Under the pieces are notes generated by a model that saw only the letters and a program-made list of their open reading frames with translations, made no database searches and had not been told where the DNA came from. A program made the translations under genes and the position numbers. Source: Apium graveolens (Eukaryota; Streptophyta; Magnoliopsida; Apiales; Apiaceae). Taken from it: DNA of 64,000 nucleotides. The stretch is taken from assembly GCF_009905375.1 (NCBI RefSeq), contig NC_133657.1, positions 46,984,192 through 47,048,191 on the forward strand. Reading direction: 5' to 3'. Shown here piece by piece: positions 1 to 12,200 of the stretch. Position 1 is the stretch's first letter; the number at the start of each line of letters is the position of its first letter.

Positions 1-366
1 TCTTGCTGGCAAATTCAAGGAACTCAAGTTAGAACTTTCGGATGAGTTACTTGTTCACTTGGTTCTTATTTTTCCGCCTCCTCAGTTTAGACACTTTGTG
101 GTGAGTTATAATATTCATAAAAATGGATTCTTAATGAGCTCATTTCACACTGTGTGCAAGAGGAAGAGAGGGTTTTGCGAGAGAAGACTGAGAGTGCTCA
201 CTTGGCATCAAGCTCTCATGATAAGAAAATAAAGAGAGGTAATGATATTGTAAGTGGAAAACCCAAGCATCAGTTGCAAGAGAAGCAGGATAAGGGAACA
301 ACCTGCTACTTTTATAAGAAGGCTGGACACATGAAGAAAAAGTGTTCCAAATATACTGCTTGGCGG
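1..366 (+). pseudogene. CopE gag, C-terminal fragment with CCHC knuckle
   Basis: Encodes the end of a copia Gag. A lysine-rich linker precedes a zinc-knuckle-like motif, CYFYKKAGHMKKKC, at about 304-345; its second position is Y-F-Y rather than the usual aromatic-x pattern. Gag binds and packages element RNA. The knuckle frame stops at 367-369 (TGA) and the protease that follows is in another frame, so gag and pol are no longer continuous. Upstream sequence is beyond the window. Confidence 0.7.
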
Positions 367-427
367 TGAAGAAGGGTAAGACTTCTATCTTTGTTCTGAA
401 GTTAATTTGGCTTCTGTACCTAAGGAT

Positions 428-3400
428 ACTTGGTGGGTAGATTCTGGTGCTACTACTCACATAAGTGTATGTATGTAGGGTTGCCTGTGGAGCCGACCGC
501 CAATTGATGTCGAAAGATTCATCTATGTGGGAGACGGTAATAAAGTTTCAGTTGAAGCTGTTGGGAATATTTAGATTATTATTAAAAACTGGTGTTTATA
601 TGGATTTATTTGAGACATTTGTTGCACCGTTTTTTAGACGAAATCTTATTTCTATTTCCTGTTTGGACAAATGTGGCTACACTTGTTCTTTTGGAAATAA
701 TAAAGTGTGTTTCTCTTTAAATTCAAATGTAGTAGCCATCGGTTCTTTGATTAATAATCTTTATATGCTTGATACTGTTTCTTTTAATAATGAAATTTTG
801 CACTCAAGTGCAAGAGATACAAAGCGTAAATTAGCTGAGAATTCTGCCATGTTGTGGCACAAATGATTAGGTCATATCTTTAAACAGATAATTCAGAGGC
901 TTGTAAATGATAGAATTCTTGATCCTTTAGATTTAAGTGACTTTCAAGTCTGTGTTGAATGCATTAAGGGAAAACAAACAAACTCGAGAAAGTTAGGTGC
1001 CAATAGAGCTATAAGTGTCTTGGAACTGATTCATATCGATATATGTCGACCATTCCCTACGGCCTCTTGGAACGGTCAACGGTACTTTATCACGTTCATA
1101 GATGATTACTCTAGGTATGGTTACCTATACTTGATACATGAGAAGTGACAAGCTCTGGACGTATTTAAAGAGTATAAAACTAAAGTTGAACTTCAGATTA
1201 ACAGTAGTATTAAAGCTGTCAGATTTGATCGTGGTGGTGAATACTACGGTAGATATGATGGATCAGGTGAGCAACGTCCAGGACCCTTTGCTAACTTCCT
1301 AAAGGAGTGTGAAATTATCCCTCAGTACACTATGCCAGGAAAACCAAATATGAATGGTGATGCTGAGAGGAGAAACCATACTCTTAAAGATATGGTGAGA
1401 AGTATGATAAGTCATTCTTCCTTGCCTGAATCACTTTGGGGAGATGCACTAAAGACTGCAATTTATATCCTTAATCGGGTTCCAACTAAAGCAGTGGCAG
1501 AAACTCCTTACAAACTTTGGACTTAGAATATACTTAGTATTAAACATTTATATGTTTGGGGTTGTCCAGCTGACGTAAGGCCATATAGGCCAAATGAAAA
1601 GAAACTAGACTCTAGGACGGTCAGTTGCTATTTTGTTGGATATCCGGAACGTACTCGCAGATTTAAATTTTATGATCCCGCTACTAGGTCTTTCTTTGAG
1701 ACTAATAATGCAAGATTTTTTGAGGATGCTGATTTTGGGAGGGAAGATATAGGTAAAAGTATTGTCTTTGAAGGAAATAATCATGATCCTATTTATGACT
1801 CTGCCGAGAGCAATGATCAGATTATGATACCTATCATTGTTCAAGGCCCTCCGGTTCAAGACAATACTGAAATTCCCCATGAGGAACCAATTGAGCAAAC
1901 TCAACAACCTCATGAATCACAAGAAGTGCCATTAAGGAGATCCACTAGAGAGAGAAAGAGCGCAATTTCAGATGATTATGTTGTTTTTCTACATGAACAT
2001 GAAGATGCAATTGGCATTAGGGAAGATCATCTTGCAAATCTTCAACAAGACATGCAGAGTTCTAGCTCTCAAAATTGGATTGATGCCATGAATGAAGAGA
2101 TGCAATCTATGAAAGACAATGATGTTTGGGATCTTGTCGAGTTGCCTAAAGGCTCAAAACCTATTGGTTGCAAATGGGTATTTAAAACCAAAAGGGATTC
2201 GAGTGGTAACATCGAAAGATATAAGGCTCGTCTAGTCGCTAAAGGATTCACTAAAAAGAAAGGTATCGACTAAAATGAGACTTTCTCTCCGGTTTCCACG
2301 AAAGACTCATTTAGAATTTTTATGGCACTTGTGGCTCATTATGATCTAAAGCTACATCAGATGGACGTAAAGATGGCTTTTCTCAATGGAAATATTGGCG
2401 AAATAATTTATATGGCGCAACCAGAAAACTTTGTCATTGGAGATCCAAAGACTATGGTTTGCCAATTAAAGAAGTCCATCTATGGTCTCAGGCAGGCTTC
2501 TCGTGAATGGTATCACAAATTTCATCATTTAATCACATCATATGGTTTGAAAGTGAATTTGGTGGAACATTGTGTATATCACAAGTTCAGTGGGAACAAA
2601 TTTATCTTTCTTTTGTTATACGTTGATGACATCTTACTTGCTACTTATGATATAGTCTTATTGCACGATACCAAGAAATTTCTCACTAATCAATTTGAGA
2701 TGAAAGATCTTGGTAACGCCTCTTTTTTATTAGGAATTCAGATTCATCGAGATCGCTCTCGAGATATTCTTGGATTGTCACAAAAGAGTTATATCGAAAA
2801 GATCCTGAAAAGGTATGGCATGAAAGATTGTGCACCAATGGATACACCCGTGTCTAAGGGAGACAAATTTAGTCTCGAACAGTGTCCCAAGAATGAACTT
2901 GAGATAAGGGAAATACAAAGGATACCATATGTATCGCCAGTGGGAAGCCTAATGTATGCTCAAGTTTGTAATCGTCCTGACATAACATTCATTGTTGGAA
3001 TGTTGGGAAGATATTTGAGTAATCCGGGAATGGAGCAATGAAAAGCAGTGAAACGAGTTTTACAGTATTTGAAGAAAACAAAAGACTATATGCTCACATA
3101 CAGGAAATCAAATCATATAGAAATCATTGAATATTCAGATTCTGACTTTGGAGGATGCAAAGATGAAAGAAAATCTACTTCGGGCTATGTTTAGCTACTG
3201 GCTGGTGGAGCGATTTCATGGATGTCTGCCAAATAGATGCTCATAGCTTCATCCACCATGGATGCAGAATATGTAGCATGTTTTGTGGCATCTAATCAAG
3301 TTTTATGGCTGCGAAACTTTGTCACTGGTTTGTGTATCCTTGATGGTGTTGAAAGACCATTAAAGATATTTTATGATAATAAATCAGCAGTGGAGTATTT

Positions 3401-3608
3401 AAATAACAATAGGAGCACTACAGATGCAAAACATATAGATATTAAGTTCCTAGTTGTTAAAGAAAAGACTCAGAGTGGACAGATTTCGACAAAACACATT
3501 GGCACTAACTCCATGATTGCGGATCCGCTCACTAAGACATTAATGCCTAAGGTTTTTCACGAGCATACTGCTCATATGGGTGTTACCTTATGTGATACTT
3601 TGGTTTAG
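428..3608 (+). pseudogene. CopE pol: protease, integrase, RT, RNase H (broken)
   Basis: Protease begins with TWWVDSGATTH at about 428-463 (DSGA active site). After a frameshift near 570, one frame runs to 3608 with only stop codons in it, among them at 864, 1524, 2271, 3039 and 3234. Integrase shows an LGHI-type zinc region near 870, IDDYSRYGY near 1100, FDRGGEYYG near 1225 and [10 protein letters not shown] near 1360. RT shows KARLVAKGF near 2224, the catalytic YVDDILLA at about 2619-2642 and KDLGNASFLLG near 2703. RNase H shows YSDSDFGG near 3135 and the terminal DAKHIDIKF near 3423. Function would be polyprotein processing, cDNA synthesis and integration. Several stops are TGG to TAG/TGA or CAG to TAG type. 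Confidence 0.85.
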
Positions 3609-4058
3609 TGGGAGTTTGTATTTTGGTGTTTTATGTAATAAACATTGAGTTGTTTATGTTCTACAGAATACAGTTGATGGAATTTTATTAAATGTCACTC
3701 TAATTTTGTTCAATTTTCTTATTGTGGTTTAATATTGAGTTGAGAAAATTGGAATCAACCTCGTTAGAGATTGACTAAGGGCTAATTGGAAATAGACATT
3801 ATGTAGATCACATTATATGTAATTTCCATGCCAATTATCCATGCATTGATTCATGTCATTGAATATATTTGTGTGGTGACCATGAAAGGTTTAGTCACGT
3901 AAAGTTTGTGAAGAATGCCGCCAGAATCTCATGTATATATAGTAGACGGACCGAATTGTTTTGGTAAAATCTAAGGACGATAAATAGCATAAAAGTTGCG
4001 CACTAAAGTTTTGTTTAATTGATTCTGGATTCATATGAAGCCCAAGTGGGAGATTTTA
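3609..4058 (+). other. CopE 3' untranslated region and polypurine tract
   Basis: About 440 bp of AT-rich sequence with no ORF follow the RNase H stop, ending in the polypurine tract AAGTGGGAGAT (4048-4058). The same tract precedes the CopA 3' LTR at 25391-25401. It would prime plus-strand DNA synthesis. Confidence 0.6.
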
Positions 4059-4500
4059 TTATTATTTTAATAATAATTATTATTTTATGGGCTACATATA
4101 AATATATCAATTATATTTGCTATTTATTATACTGGGTTAAATTAAGTGATCAAATTAGAAACCCAATTAGATTTTAATTTATTGTATGGACCTAATAAAT
4201 GGATACCTAATACCAGGCCCAATTAAATTATAATGGGAGATTTAATTAGGTGGTATACAAAAGGGTTATAGTCCCCAATATATCAAGTACACGTAACGGC
4301 TTATCTTCTACCCATCAGAGAGAGCTATTTGAGAAACCCTAAAGAGTAGTTGGTTGAGGAAAACAATAATCAAGAACAATATACATATTCAGATACTGTT
4401 ACAATTATAACCTTATGGATTCAGGTACGCTTCCGCCTTCGGTTTTAATCTCGATAATTAGATATGATGATTACGGTCTTTATCTCGATAATTATTAGTT
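4059..4500 (+). repeat. CopE 3' LTR (right border uncertain)
   Basis: Begins directly after the polypurine tract. It is AT-rich and includes a GGCCCAATTAAATTATAATGG block and a downstream CT-rich leader. The canonical TG start seems to have mutated, and I could not find a CA end with a TSD, so the end given is approximate. Confidence 0.4.
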
Positions 4501-5410
4501 CTGATGCTACTTTCTAAGGTTATTATATGTTGAAAGGATGCTTTGGAAATGCATTTGGTTTTGACTTCTCCCTGTTGCAGGAAAAGAGGTGAAACGAATG
4601 AAGGAATTGAATATCTTCGGGAACTCTACACCAGCTATGAACCCGTTGCGAAGAACTGAACTGTGGAGGGCTTGGAAGTGAATTTCAATAAGGGCGGGGC
4701 AGTTTTTTTATGGTATTGTCAAGACAAAGAAAGGGTTTCTTAGTCAACTTGGCTGAGTTTTGCTTCTTAAAGTTTAATCTTAACTAGCTCCTTTCTGAAG
4801 TTGAAAAACTGTTTTTTGATACTTAGTGTAAAGTATAGTTAAGCAATTGAATTTTGCTTTTCAGGTTCAAGTTTTGTAGGAAAATAAATGTTCACAGTCT
4901 TTTAGTCTGCGATAAACCCATTTTGATCTATTCTACCAATTTTGTGAGGTATTATGGTTTAATTTATGTTTATTATTTTAGAAATTCTTTCACTGACTTT
5001 TGTTGTGGGTTCGTGGTGTCGGCATACCTATTATATACTTTAATTAAATGAAACTTCCTCCCGGGGAAAAAAGACGTTTTAGGAAAACATTATTAGTTTT
5101 TTGGTGCGTGTTTACATGCACACAACAAGCACAAGCTCTCGCAAGTTTTTGGCTTATTTTTAGCGATAAAATTGTTAAGGGGGTCCATTGACAATAAAAC
5201 CAATTGTACAAATGAAAATAAGTCAAACTTGTTGAGTCTGTGCTAATTATGTTCTCACGTACAATAATTGAAAGTTATTTCAATTTTTTATTTAAATTAT
5301 TTACCCATAATAATTGTATTTAGAGAAAATGGATTGTTAGCATATGTAAATTAATCAAACATTGAAAATAGTAATATAAGGGTATTTTCAGAAGGACCTT
5401 TTGCAAATTG
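4501..5410. other. Non-element DNA between CopE and Ivana LTR; possible exon remnant
   Basis: The longest stretch here that I cannot assign to a retrotransposon. At 4562-4580 a pyrimidine tract ending in CTGTTGCAG resembles a plant 3' splice site. After it, one frame stays open for 33 codons to a TGA at 4681-4683 (KEVKRMKELNIFGN and onward, ending LWRAWK). A second frame is also open for about 25 codons, so coding status is unproven. The rest is AT-rich with no convincing ORF, repeat or RNA gene. Confidence 0.3.
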
Positions 5411-5683
5411 TGTTGGAAAAATAAAACTGATAACTAATTAATATATATTACTAAATAGAGATCATGTAGAAATGAGAGGGAATAATATATTTTATTTTTA
5501 TATTTTTTGGTATGTCATACAAGTTTAACATTGAGGTCTATTTATCGACCTATTAAACATGAGTTACATGGACTTCTAAAGTTAAGAGTCATGTAATTAA
5601 TATGTAATTAAAATTTTAAGTTATATGAAAATAAAAGATATAGCTTGGAATATTATAGAGTCTATCTACTAATATACATAACA
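5411..5683 (-). repeat. 3' LTR of minus-strand Ivana/Oryco-like copia
   Basis: Read on the minus strand this 273-bp block starts TGTTATGTATATTAG and ends TTTTTCCAACA, so it has TG...CA ends. It lies directly downstream of the RNase H remnant and is preceded by a purine tract (AAGAAGAAC on minus, about 5684-5692). A short LTR is usual for Ivana-type copia. The partner 5' LTR would lie beyond the window, past the Tekay insertion. Confidence 0.65.
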
Positions 5684-6576
5684 GTTCTTCTTAAACGACA
5701 TGTACTAACATTATACCTCGTTAAAACCTTAATAGAAAAAATAGGTAGGAAAAACTCTAGCAAAAGAAAAAGAGTATATGTGTTGTACATAATTTAATTT
5801 GAGAAAGGTATCGTATCTCATAAATATCGGAATTTACGCATTCTAATCTTGTTCACCAACTTTTCGAAAGATGATGGAGGGAGTGCTTTTGTAAACAAAT
5901 ATGCTGAATTTTCACACGAGCGAATCTGACAATATCAATCTCTCCCTTTTGCTGACGTTCAAGAGTGAGAAAGAATTTTGGATCAATGTGCTTTGTCCTA
6001 TCTTATTTGATGTAGCCTTCTTTAGTTGGAGTAATACATGTCTCATTATCTTCAAATAGAACAATACGACTTCCTTATTAAATAGAAGAACACATAATTC
6101 TCGAATTTGGTGGACCAAAGATCTTAGCCATACACATTCTCGACTTATTTTATGAAGTGCTAACATATCTGCGTGATTCAAAGAAGTTGTTGCAAGAGTC
6201 TGCTCTATAGATCGCCAAGATATTGCAGTATCATCATATATAAATTATATCATATTTGTGATCTCCATTTGTACGGATAAGATCGATATCCTATATCTGC
6301 ATAACCAACTAATTCTACTTTTGAGTCTTTAGAATAAAATAAACCCATACCCATTGTTCCTCGAAAATATCTAAATATATGTTTCACAGATTAACAGAAA
6401 ATGCAATATCAGGACATGTGTAAGTGGCAAGATACATTAGTGCACCAATGGCTTTAAGATATGGTACTTCAGGACCAATAAGTTCTTCTCCCTTCTCTCT
6501 TGGGCGGAATGGATCCTTATATTTTTCAAGTGAACATACAACCATATGCTTTATCCATATTAAATCACTTATGGAT
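5684..6576 (-). pseudogene. Ivana-like copia: RNase H and C-terminal pol (left half)
   Basis: Minus-strand translation in several frames gives copia RNase H signatures. These include FRPREKGEEL and EVPYLKAIGALMYLATYTCPDIAF (about 6390-6510), a LVGYAD-type block near 6290, LHKISRECVWLRSL (about 6110-6150) and an ATSNKI...TKHIDPKFF-like end near 5960-6010. Numerous frameshifts and stops make it a fossil. The reading stops at 6576, where the CopA TSD begins, and resumes at 26502, so this is one element split by CopA. Confidence 0.8.
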
Positions 6577-6581
6577 CTTTT
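6577..6581. other. TSD (CTTTT), left copy, CopA insertion
   Basis: CTTTT lies directly before the CopA 5' LTR and is repeated directly after its 3' LTR at 26497-26501. Five bp is the normal copia duplication. Confidence 0.95.
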
Positions 6582-7675
6582 TGTTAGTGTATACTGAAAA
6601 TATTTATTTGAAGTATATACATTTATTTCCGGCCAGTTTATTTGAGAATCATTTGAATGTTTACATGTTGTCTAATATTATATATTGTGAACAATCTAGT
6701 ATCAAATGGGATACAGAATATTAGATTGTTAAATATGGTTATATAATATAATAAGGTTCACAGCACATGTGGTGTTGGACAATCCACTGGTATGGCTGTA
6801 GTATTATTTAGATTAGTTTATATTGACTAATAAATAATACTAGTATACTTTATGTATATTGAACAAGATCAAATTTAGAATTGTTCCCTTAATACTGATT
6901 AAGAAGGAGAACTAAGATTCTATGTTATTATTAATGCTTAGGTTCTTAATCCGGAAATAGTAATTGACACGTGTATATTATTTACATGCTTTGATTTATA
7001 TATGAAATAATTCTTTTGAATTATATCATTATATTTTGGGTGATGGAATTATATACATGGTGGATATTATTTATTGAAAGAATCCATATCCTGATAATAT
7101 TCGGGTTAATGATGTCCCCTTGAAAACTCAAAAAGATTTAATTATGTGAAACCCTGCAGGTGGAATTTATTCTGGCATAATTAAATAAAGGTTGAGTGGA
7201 TGATCAAGGATAAAAGATATTAATTAAATAAATTATCAGTAATTTATTTAATTAATGGGCATATGATATTTTAAACATGGGGAATTTAATAAGCAAATAA
7301 TATTGGAACCGAATTAATTAAATTACGGTATTAGGAAAGGTAGTGCAAATATTAATTCTTTAGTGGATTGAATTAATATTTAATTACATTGGGTTAGGCT
7401 CAAGATGTAATTAGAAGGCCCAACCTAATTATCCATGGTCCATATTATAGCCTATATATATTCTTATTCTCTTCTTGCTTAGGATTGTGTGAAAACATAT
7501 TGTAGCCACCAAGGAGCAAGAAGAGAGGATAACTTGAGAAGATGGAGGCCACACTTCGCTCAAGGGAATTTGGGAATACAATAGAAGAGCGTGGAATCAA
7601 CCATTAATAAGGTAATCCTCTTTTCGTAATCTTTATCGTAAAACGTAGTAACACCAAAGTCCGTGGTTCCTAACA
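6582..7675 (+). repeat. CopA 5' LTR
   Basis: 1,094 bp, starting TGTTAGTGTATACTG and ending GTTCCTAACA. A TATA-like CTATATATATTC at 7452-7463 fits the element promoter, with transcription probably starting in the following CT-rich stretch. Near-identical to 25402-26496. Confidence 0.95.
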
Positions 7676-7677
7676 AT

Positions 7678-7690
7678 TGGTATCAAGAGC
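7678..7690 (+). other. CopA primer-binding site (tRNA-iMet)
   Basis: TGGTATCAAGAGC, two bases after the LTR, is complementary to the 3' end of initiator tRNA-Met apart from one extra A. It is the usual copia primer site. Confidence 0.9.
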
Positions 7691-9224
7691 CTGGTAATGG
7701 GTTCTACGTTTTATGATATAATGTCCATGTCGTAATTATATATGCGTGTATATAGTGTTTTGCTTGTATTGTTTTTGATGCAGGTTGTTAATCCACTATT
7801 ATGGCCATGTATATTTTAATTATGTGTTTGGATCCCACGTGGTTTAATCGTGGTTAATTTTTGTTTTGGTTTCCACGTGGTTTAATCGTGGTTGTAATTT
7901 ACGCGAGGGTTGATCGTGTTAGAATAGATTTTACAAAATTAGTTTTGTATTAGATCTATTTTTTTTGTAATTGTTCCGGGTATTTTGTAATAGTTATGTG
8001 CAATTAGAAATCAATTCCGGTAGTTTTTTGTTCCGCTATGCGATTACAAGGGGCTGCTGTTGATGTTTGGATCCAACAAAATCATAACAAAACTCACAGA
8101 AAAGCAACAGCCGCGCGCGCGCTGCGGCCGCTACGGCAGCTGGGACTGCTGGGGCCGCTGGGGCTGCTAGGACTGCTGGGGCTGCTGGGGCTGCTGGGGC
8201 TGCTGGGGGCGTCGGGGCGCGCTTGGGGCAGATTTTTTTTGAGAGCTGGATTTTTTTTCAAGGGCCATAATAGTGGAAAATTTATTTTAATTTTTTCCAT
8301 TAAATTTTAATTATTGCTTTAATTTATTGATTATGTGTGTCGTTAATTATGTGTGTAATTCTTTTAAAATTGCATGTTTAACTTAATTAGGAGGACATGG
8401 ACATAAAATTTATTTATTGCTTTAATTAAATGTTATATGTTGCTAAAATTATGTGTGTATTTTGAATGCATGATTAGACATAATTATAACAACATAGGGC
8501 CCCATTTAATTTTAAAAATCCTCAATTTTAATAAAAAAAAATTCTAAGTGGGAGAGGGAATTAATATGAAATTAAATCTCATGGTCTCCATTATTGGTTG
8601 TAGGTAATTTAACATAAAGACGAATATAAATTATATATACGTCACCCATCGTGGCATGTAATTTATGGTGTCTAGAATGTTATAGAAATTACTAGAACAA
8701 ACTTCTTAAATTAATAAATTTTGAAAGGAATAAATACGAATTTTCTTTATTTCTGATTTGGGGCGATTTTGTCAAAAACGGGTTCATCGAACTTGTAAGG
8801 CTGTGGGTTTTAAGCGAGACCGATGTGACTCCTCCACTACCTGGAAATCAAACCATTGATGAATATTGAATTGAAGTATTCTATTCAAGGCAAAATTACG
8901 AATATTGGAAGGTATACACGCCACCCATCGTGGCGTACCAAGTTCCATAGATTTCAAATAATTTAAGATTTGATGATGGTATACACTTAGCTATGAAAAA
9001 TAATATAGTCCACCCCAACGTGGCATATTGTTTAGTAATAGGACCGAAGTAACATTTAAACAAAATTAGGTGGTATACATGTCACACATCATGGCGTACC
9101 AGAAGCTTATGGTGTTTATATGTTAGTGCATTAAATTTTAATAATTGTTAGAGGAATCAACAGATCTTAATAATTAATGCACCCTTATTTATGTGATGTT
9201 TTTATGCATGATTCTCAGGATAAA
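7691..9224 (+). promoter_or_regulatory. CopA leader with repeated hairpins and G-rich tandem array
   Basis: 1.5 kb between PBS and gag start without a believable gene. It holds two copies of CCACGTGGTTTAATCGTGG (7835-7853 and 7873-7891, hairpin arms CCACG/CGTGG). It also holds a GC-rich tandem array of roughly 9-bp CTGCTGGGG units (about 8138-8221) and four CACCCATCGTGGC-type stem-loops at 8626-8666, 8906-8947, 8998-9033 and 9051-9124. The stems of the last four differ in sequence but each pairs with itself. A role in RNA packaging, dimerisation or translation is inference. Confidence 0.65.
8138..8221 (+). repeat. G-rich CTGCTGGGG tandem array
   Basis: About eight imperfect 9-bp units with repeated GGGG runs spaced by five bases, in otherwise AT-rich DNA. 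It meets the usual G-quadruplex pattern. The open frames crossing it encode only Leu/Gly or Pro/Ser low complexity and are not genes. Confidence 0.8.
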
Positions 9225-12200
9225 ATGGGTTTTAATCCACTATTCACCATACTTAAGGATAACAAACTTACCGGACCTAACTATATTGAATGGAAACGAA
9301 ATTTGGACATTGTGTTGACTGCTGAGGAGTACAAGTTTTGCACTTATGAACCCAAGCCTGAACAGCCTGCTGCTGATGCTCCTGAAGATGAGAAAGAGTA
9401 TTATAAATGGTGGATTAAGGCTGATGAGATGTCGCGATGTTACATTCTGGCAGCAATGTCGGGTGTTTTGTAGCATCAGCATCAGTCTATGGCCACTGCT
9501 TCAGATATGCTCTTTAATCTCAAGGAACTTTTTAGAGATCAGAATAGGGCTGCTAGGAAAGTAGCCATGAAGGCTTTAATGAACACTCAGATGGTTGAAG
9601 GCACACCTGTAAGGGATCATGTTCTCAAGATGATATCGCATCTGAATGAGATAGAGATCCTTGGTGCTGAACTTGACGGGGAAACCCAGATTGACATTAT
9701 CCTTATGAGCTTGTCCAAGAGTTTTGAGCAGTTCCGCTTGAATTACAACATGAACAAGAGGCAGTATAGTCTCGCGGAATTGCTGACAGAACTTCAGGCA
9801 GCTGAAGGATTATTTCGGCAGAGTGTTCAAGTGAATGTGGCTGTGAAAGGTTCTTCCTCTAAGCCGAAAGGTATTAAGAAGAAGAAAAAGGCTCAGACAC
9901 AGAAAGCTGTGAAGGCAGTGGGAGTTCAGGGTGGTGTGAAAAAGCCTAAGGGAAAGTGCTTCAGATGCAAACAGTCAGGTCACTGGAAACAAGATTGTCC
10001 TCTTTCTAAGAAGACAAACAATACTGGTATGTCTCTTTCTCTAGTTACAGAAACATTTATAGCAGCTATATCTATGAGCACTTGGTGTGTAGATACAGGA
10101 GCCACTGATCATGTTTGTAATTTTATGCAGGGGTTCCAACTATCCAGAATGCTTAGAGATGGTGAGATATACGTGTTCATGGGAGATGCTACGAAAGTAG
10201 CAGTAGTTGCAGTAGGAGTTATTCATTTATCTTTTGGTTCTGATAGGATTTTGGTTTTGAACAATTGTCTTTATGTACCTTCTTTTAGAAGGAATTTAAT
10301 TTCGGTTTCTAAACTTGCTTTGGATGGTTATAATGTTTGTTTGGATCGTAATGTTTCTATTATGATGAATAAACGAATTATATGTTCTGGTACATTACAA
10401 GACAATTTGTATATAATTAATCCTAGTCAACCTGCACTGCAACTGCAATTTAGGGAATTGAACAACACATCTTCTAACTCTACTAAAAGAAAAGAACCTT
10501 CTAGTTTGAACCAAACATATCTTTGGCACTTGAGATTAGGTCATATTAACTTGAGGAGGATTCAAATACTGGTAGTAGACGGGCCTTTAAGCTCATTGAC
10601 AGTGGAGCCATTTCCAGTTTGTGAATCCTGCTTGGAAGGTAAAATGACTAATAGGCCTTTCAAGGCAAAAGGGAATAGAGCCAAACAACTGTTAGAATTG
10701 GTTCACTCTGATTTATGTGGACCCATGAATATCCAAGCAAGAGGTGGTTATGAATATTTCGTCACTTTCATTGATGATTATTCTAGATATGGGTACGTTT
10801 ATTTGTTGCACCGTAAGTCTGAGTGCTTTGATAAGTTCAAAGAGTACAAAGCTAAAACGGAGAAGCGACTTAATAAAAGTATCAAGTCACTACGATCAGA
10901 TCGTGGTGGCGAATACTTGCTTGGAGAATTTAGGGAATATTTATCAGAAAATGGGATAGAATCCCAGTTAACTGCACCAGGCACACCCCAGCAGAACGGT
11001 GTAGCAGAGAGAAGGAACCGGACTCTTTTAGAGAGTGTTAGATCGATGATGAGTTATTCGGATTTACCCAAGTCGTTTTGGGGACATGCCTTAGAGACAG
11101 CAGCTTATCTTCTGAACTTAGTACCTTCTAAGTCGGTTCCTAAAACCCCCTTAGAATTGTGGACCGGGGATAAACCGAGTCTAAGAAATATTCAAATATG
11201 GGGTTGTCCAACACATGTGCTGAACAGGAACGTGACTAAGTTAGAATCTCGTACAGAAGTAAGGTTGTTTGTAGGCTACCCCATGAGAACACAAGGATAT
11301 TTATTTTATAGTCCGGAGAATTGGGATGTCATTGTTAGCACCAATGCAAGATTCTTAGAGGAGGAATATATAATGAATCACAAACCCATGAGTACTGTCG
11401 TTTTAGAGGAACTAGTGGGAGGGACAAATAATACCCATGAAGCTGTAGTACAAGTAGAACAACCATAACATAATGTACAACCTGTCACTAATACCGCACC
11501 AGTGCCTCGTCGTAGTGGGAGGGTTGTTCAACAGCCTGATAGATTCATGTTTTTGGGAGAGTCATCAGACTTGGTCTCTGGTGAACATGATGATGATCCC
11601 CGTACATACGAAGAGGCAGCACAAGACAAAGATGCAGATCTTTGGCAAAAGGCGATGGAATCTGAGATAGAATCAATGTATTCTAATCAGGTCTGGGAGC
11701 TCGTGGAACCACCCAAAGGTATAAAACCTATTGGATGTAAGTGGATCTGCAAGAAAAAGAGGGGATTAGATAAAAAGGTGAAAGCCTGGAAAGCAAGATT
11801 TGTTGCGAAAGGGTATACTCAGAAAGAAGGTATCGATTATGAGGAAACCTTTTCACCGGTAGTCATGCTTAAGTCAATCCGTATTCTTTTATCTATAGCA
11901 GCTCATCTCGATTATGAGATTTGGCAAATGGATGTCAAGACAGCTTTTCTTAATGGAAGTCTTGAAGAAACCATCTATATGCAGCAACCAAATGGATTCA
12001 TCAAGGAAGGCCAAGAGCATCTGGTATGTAAGCTTAAGAGGTCTATTTATGGACTTAAACAAGCTTCTAGAGACTGGAATATTTGTTTTGATCAGGCAGT
12101 CCAATCATATGGATTTGATCAAAGTCCAAGCGAATCATGCGTGTATAAGAGAAGTGAAGGTAATGCAGTGGTTTTTCTAGTACTATATGTAGATGATATT

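Larger units (their letters stand above)
1..4500 (+). mobile_element. CopE: Ty1/copia retrotransposon, 5'-truncated by window edge, decayed
   Basis: Remnant of a plus-strand copia element entering from the left edge. Domain order gag zinc knuckle, protease, integrase, RT, RNase H is the copia order. A purine-rich tract AAGTGGGAGAT at 4048-4058 and an LTR-like AT-rich block follow. The 5' LTR, PBS and most of gag lie outside the window. The right border is uncertain because no clean TG...CA end or TSD is visible. Many in-frame stops show that it is inactive. A Tork/TNT-like lineage is likely from the sequence style but not certain. Confidence 0.85.

Noticed and set aside
5044..5226. 60-codon minus-strand ORF
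   Set aside because: No homology or composition support; chance ORF in AT-rich DNA.
8038..8310. Open frames on both strands across the GC-rich tandem array
   Set aside because: They encode only Leu/Gly or Pro/Ser repeats, an artefact of the 9-bp array; they lie in an untranslated leader.
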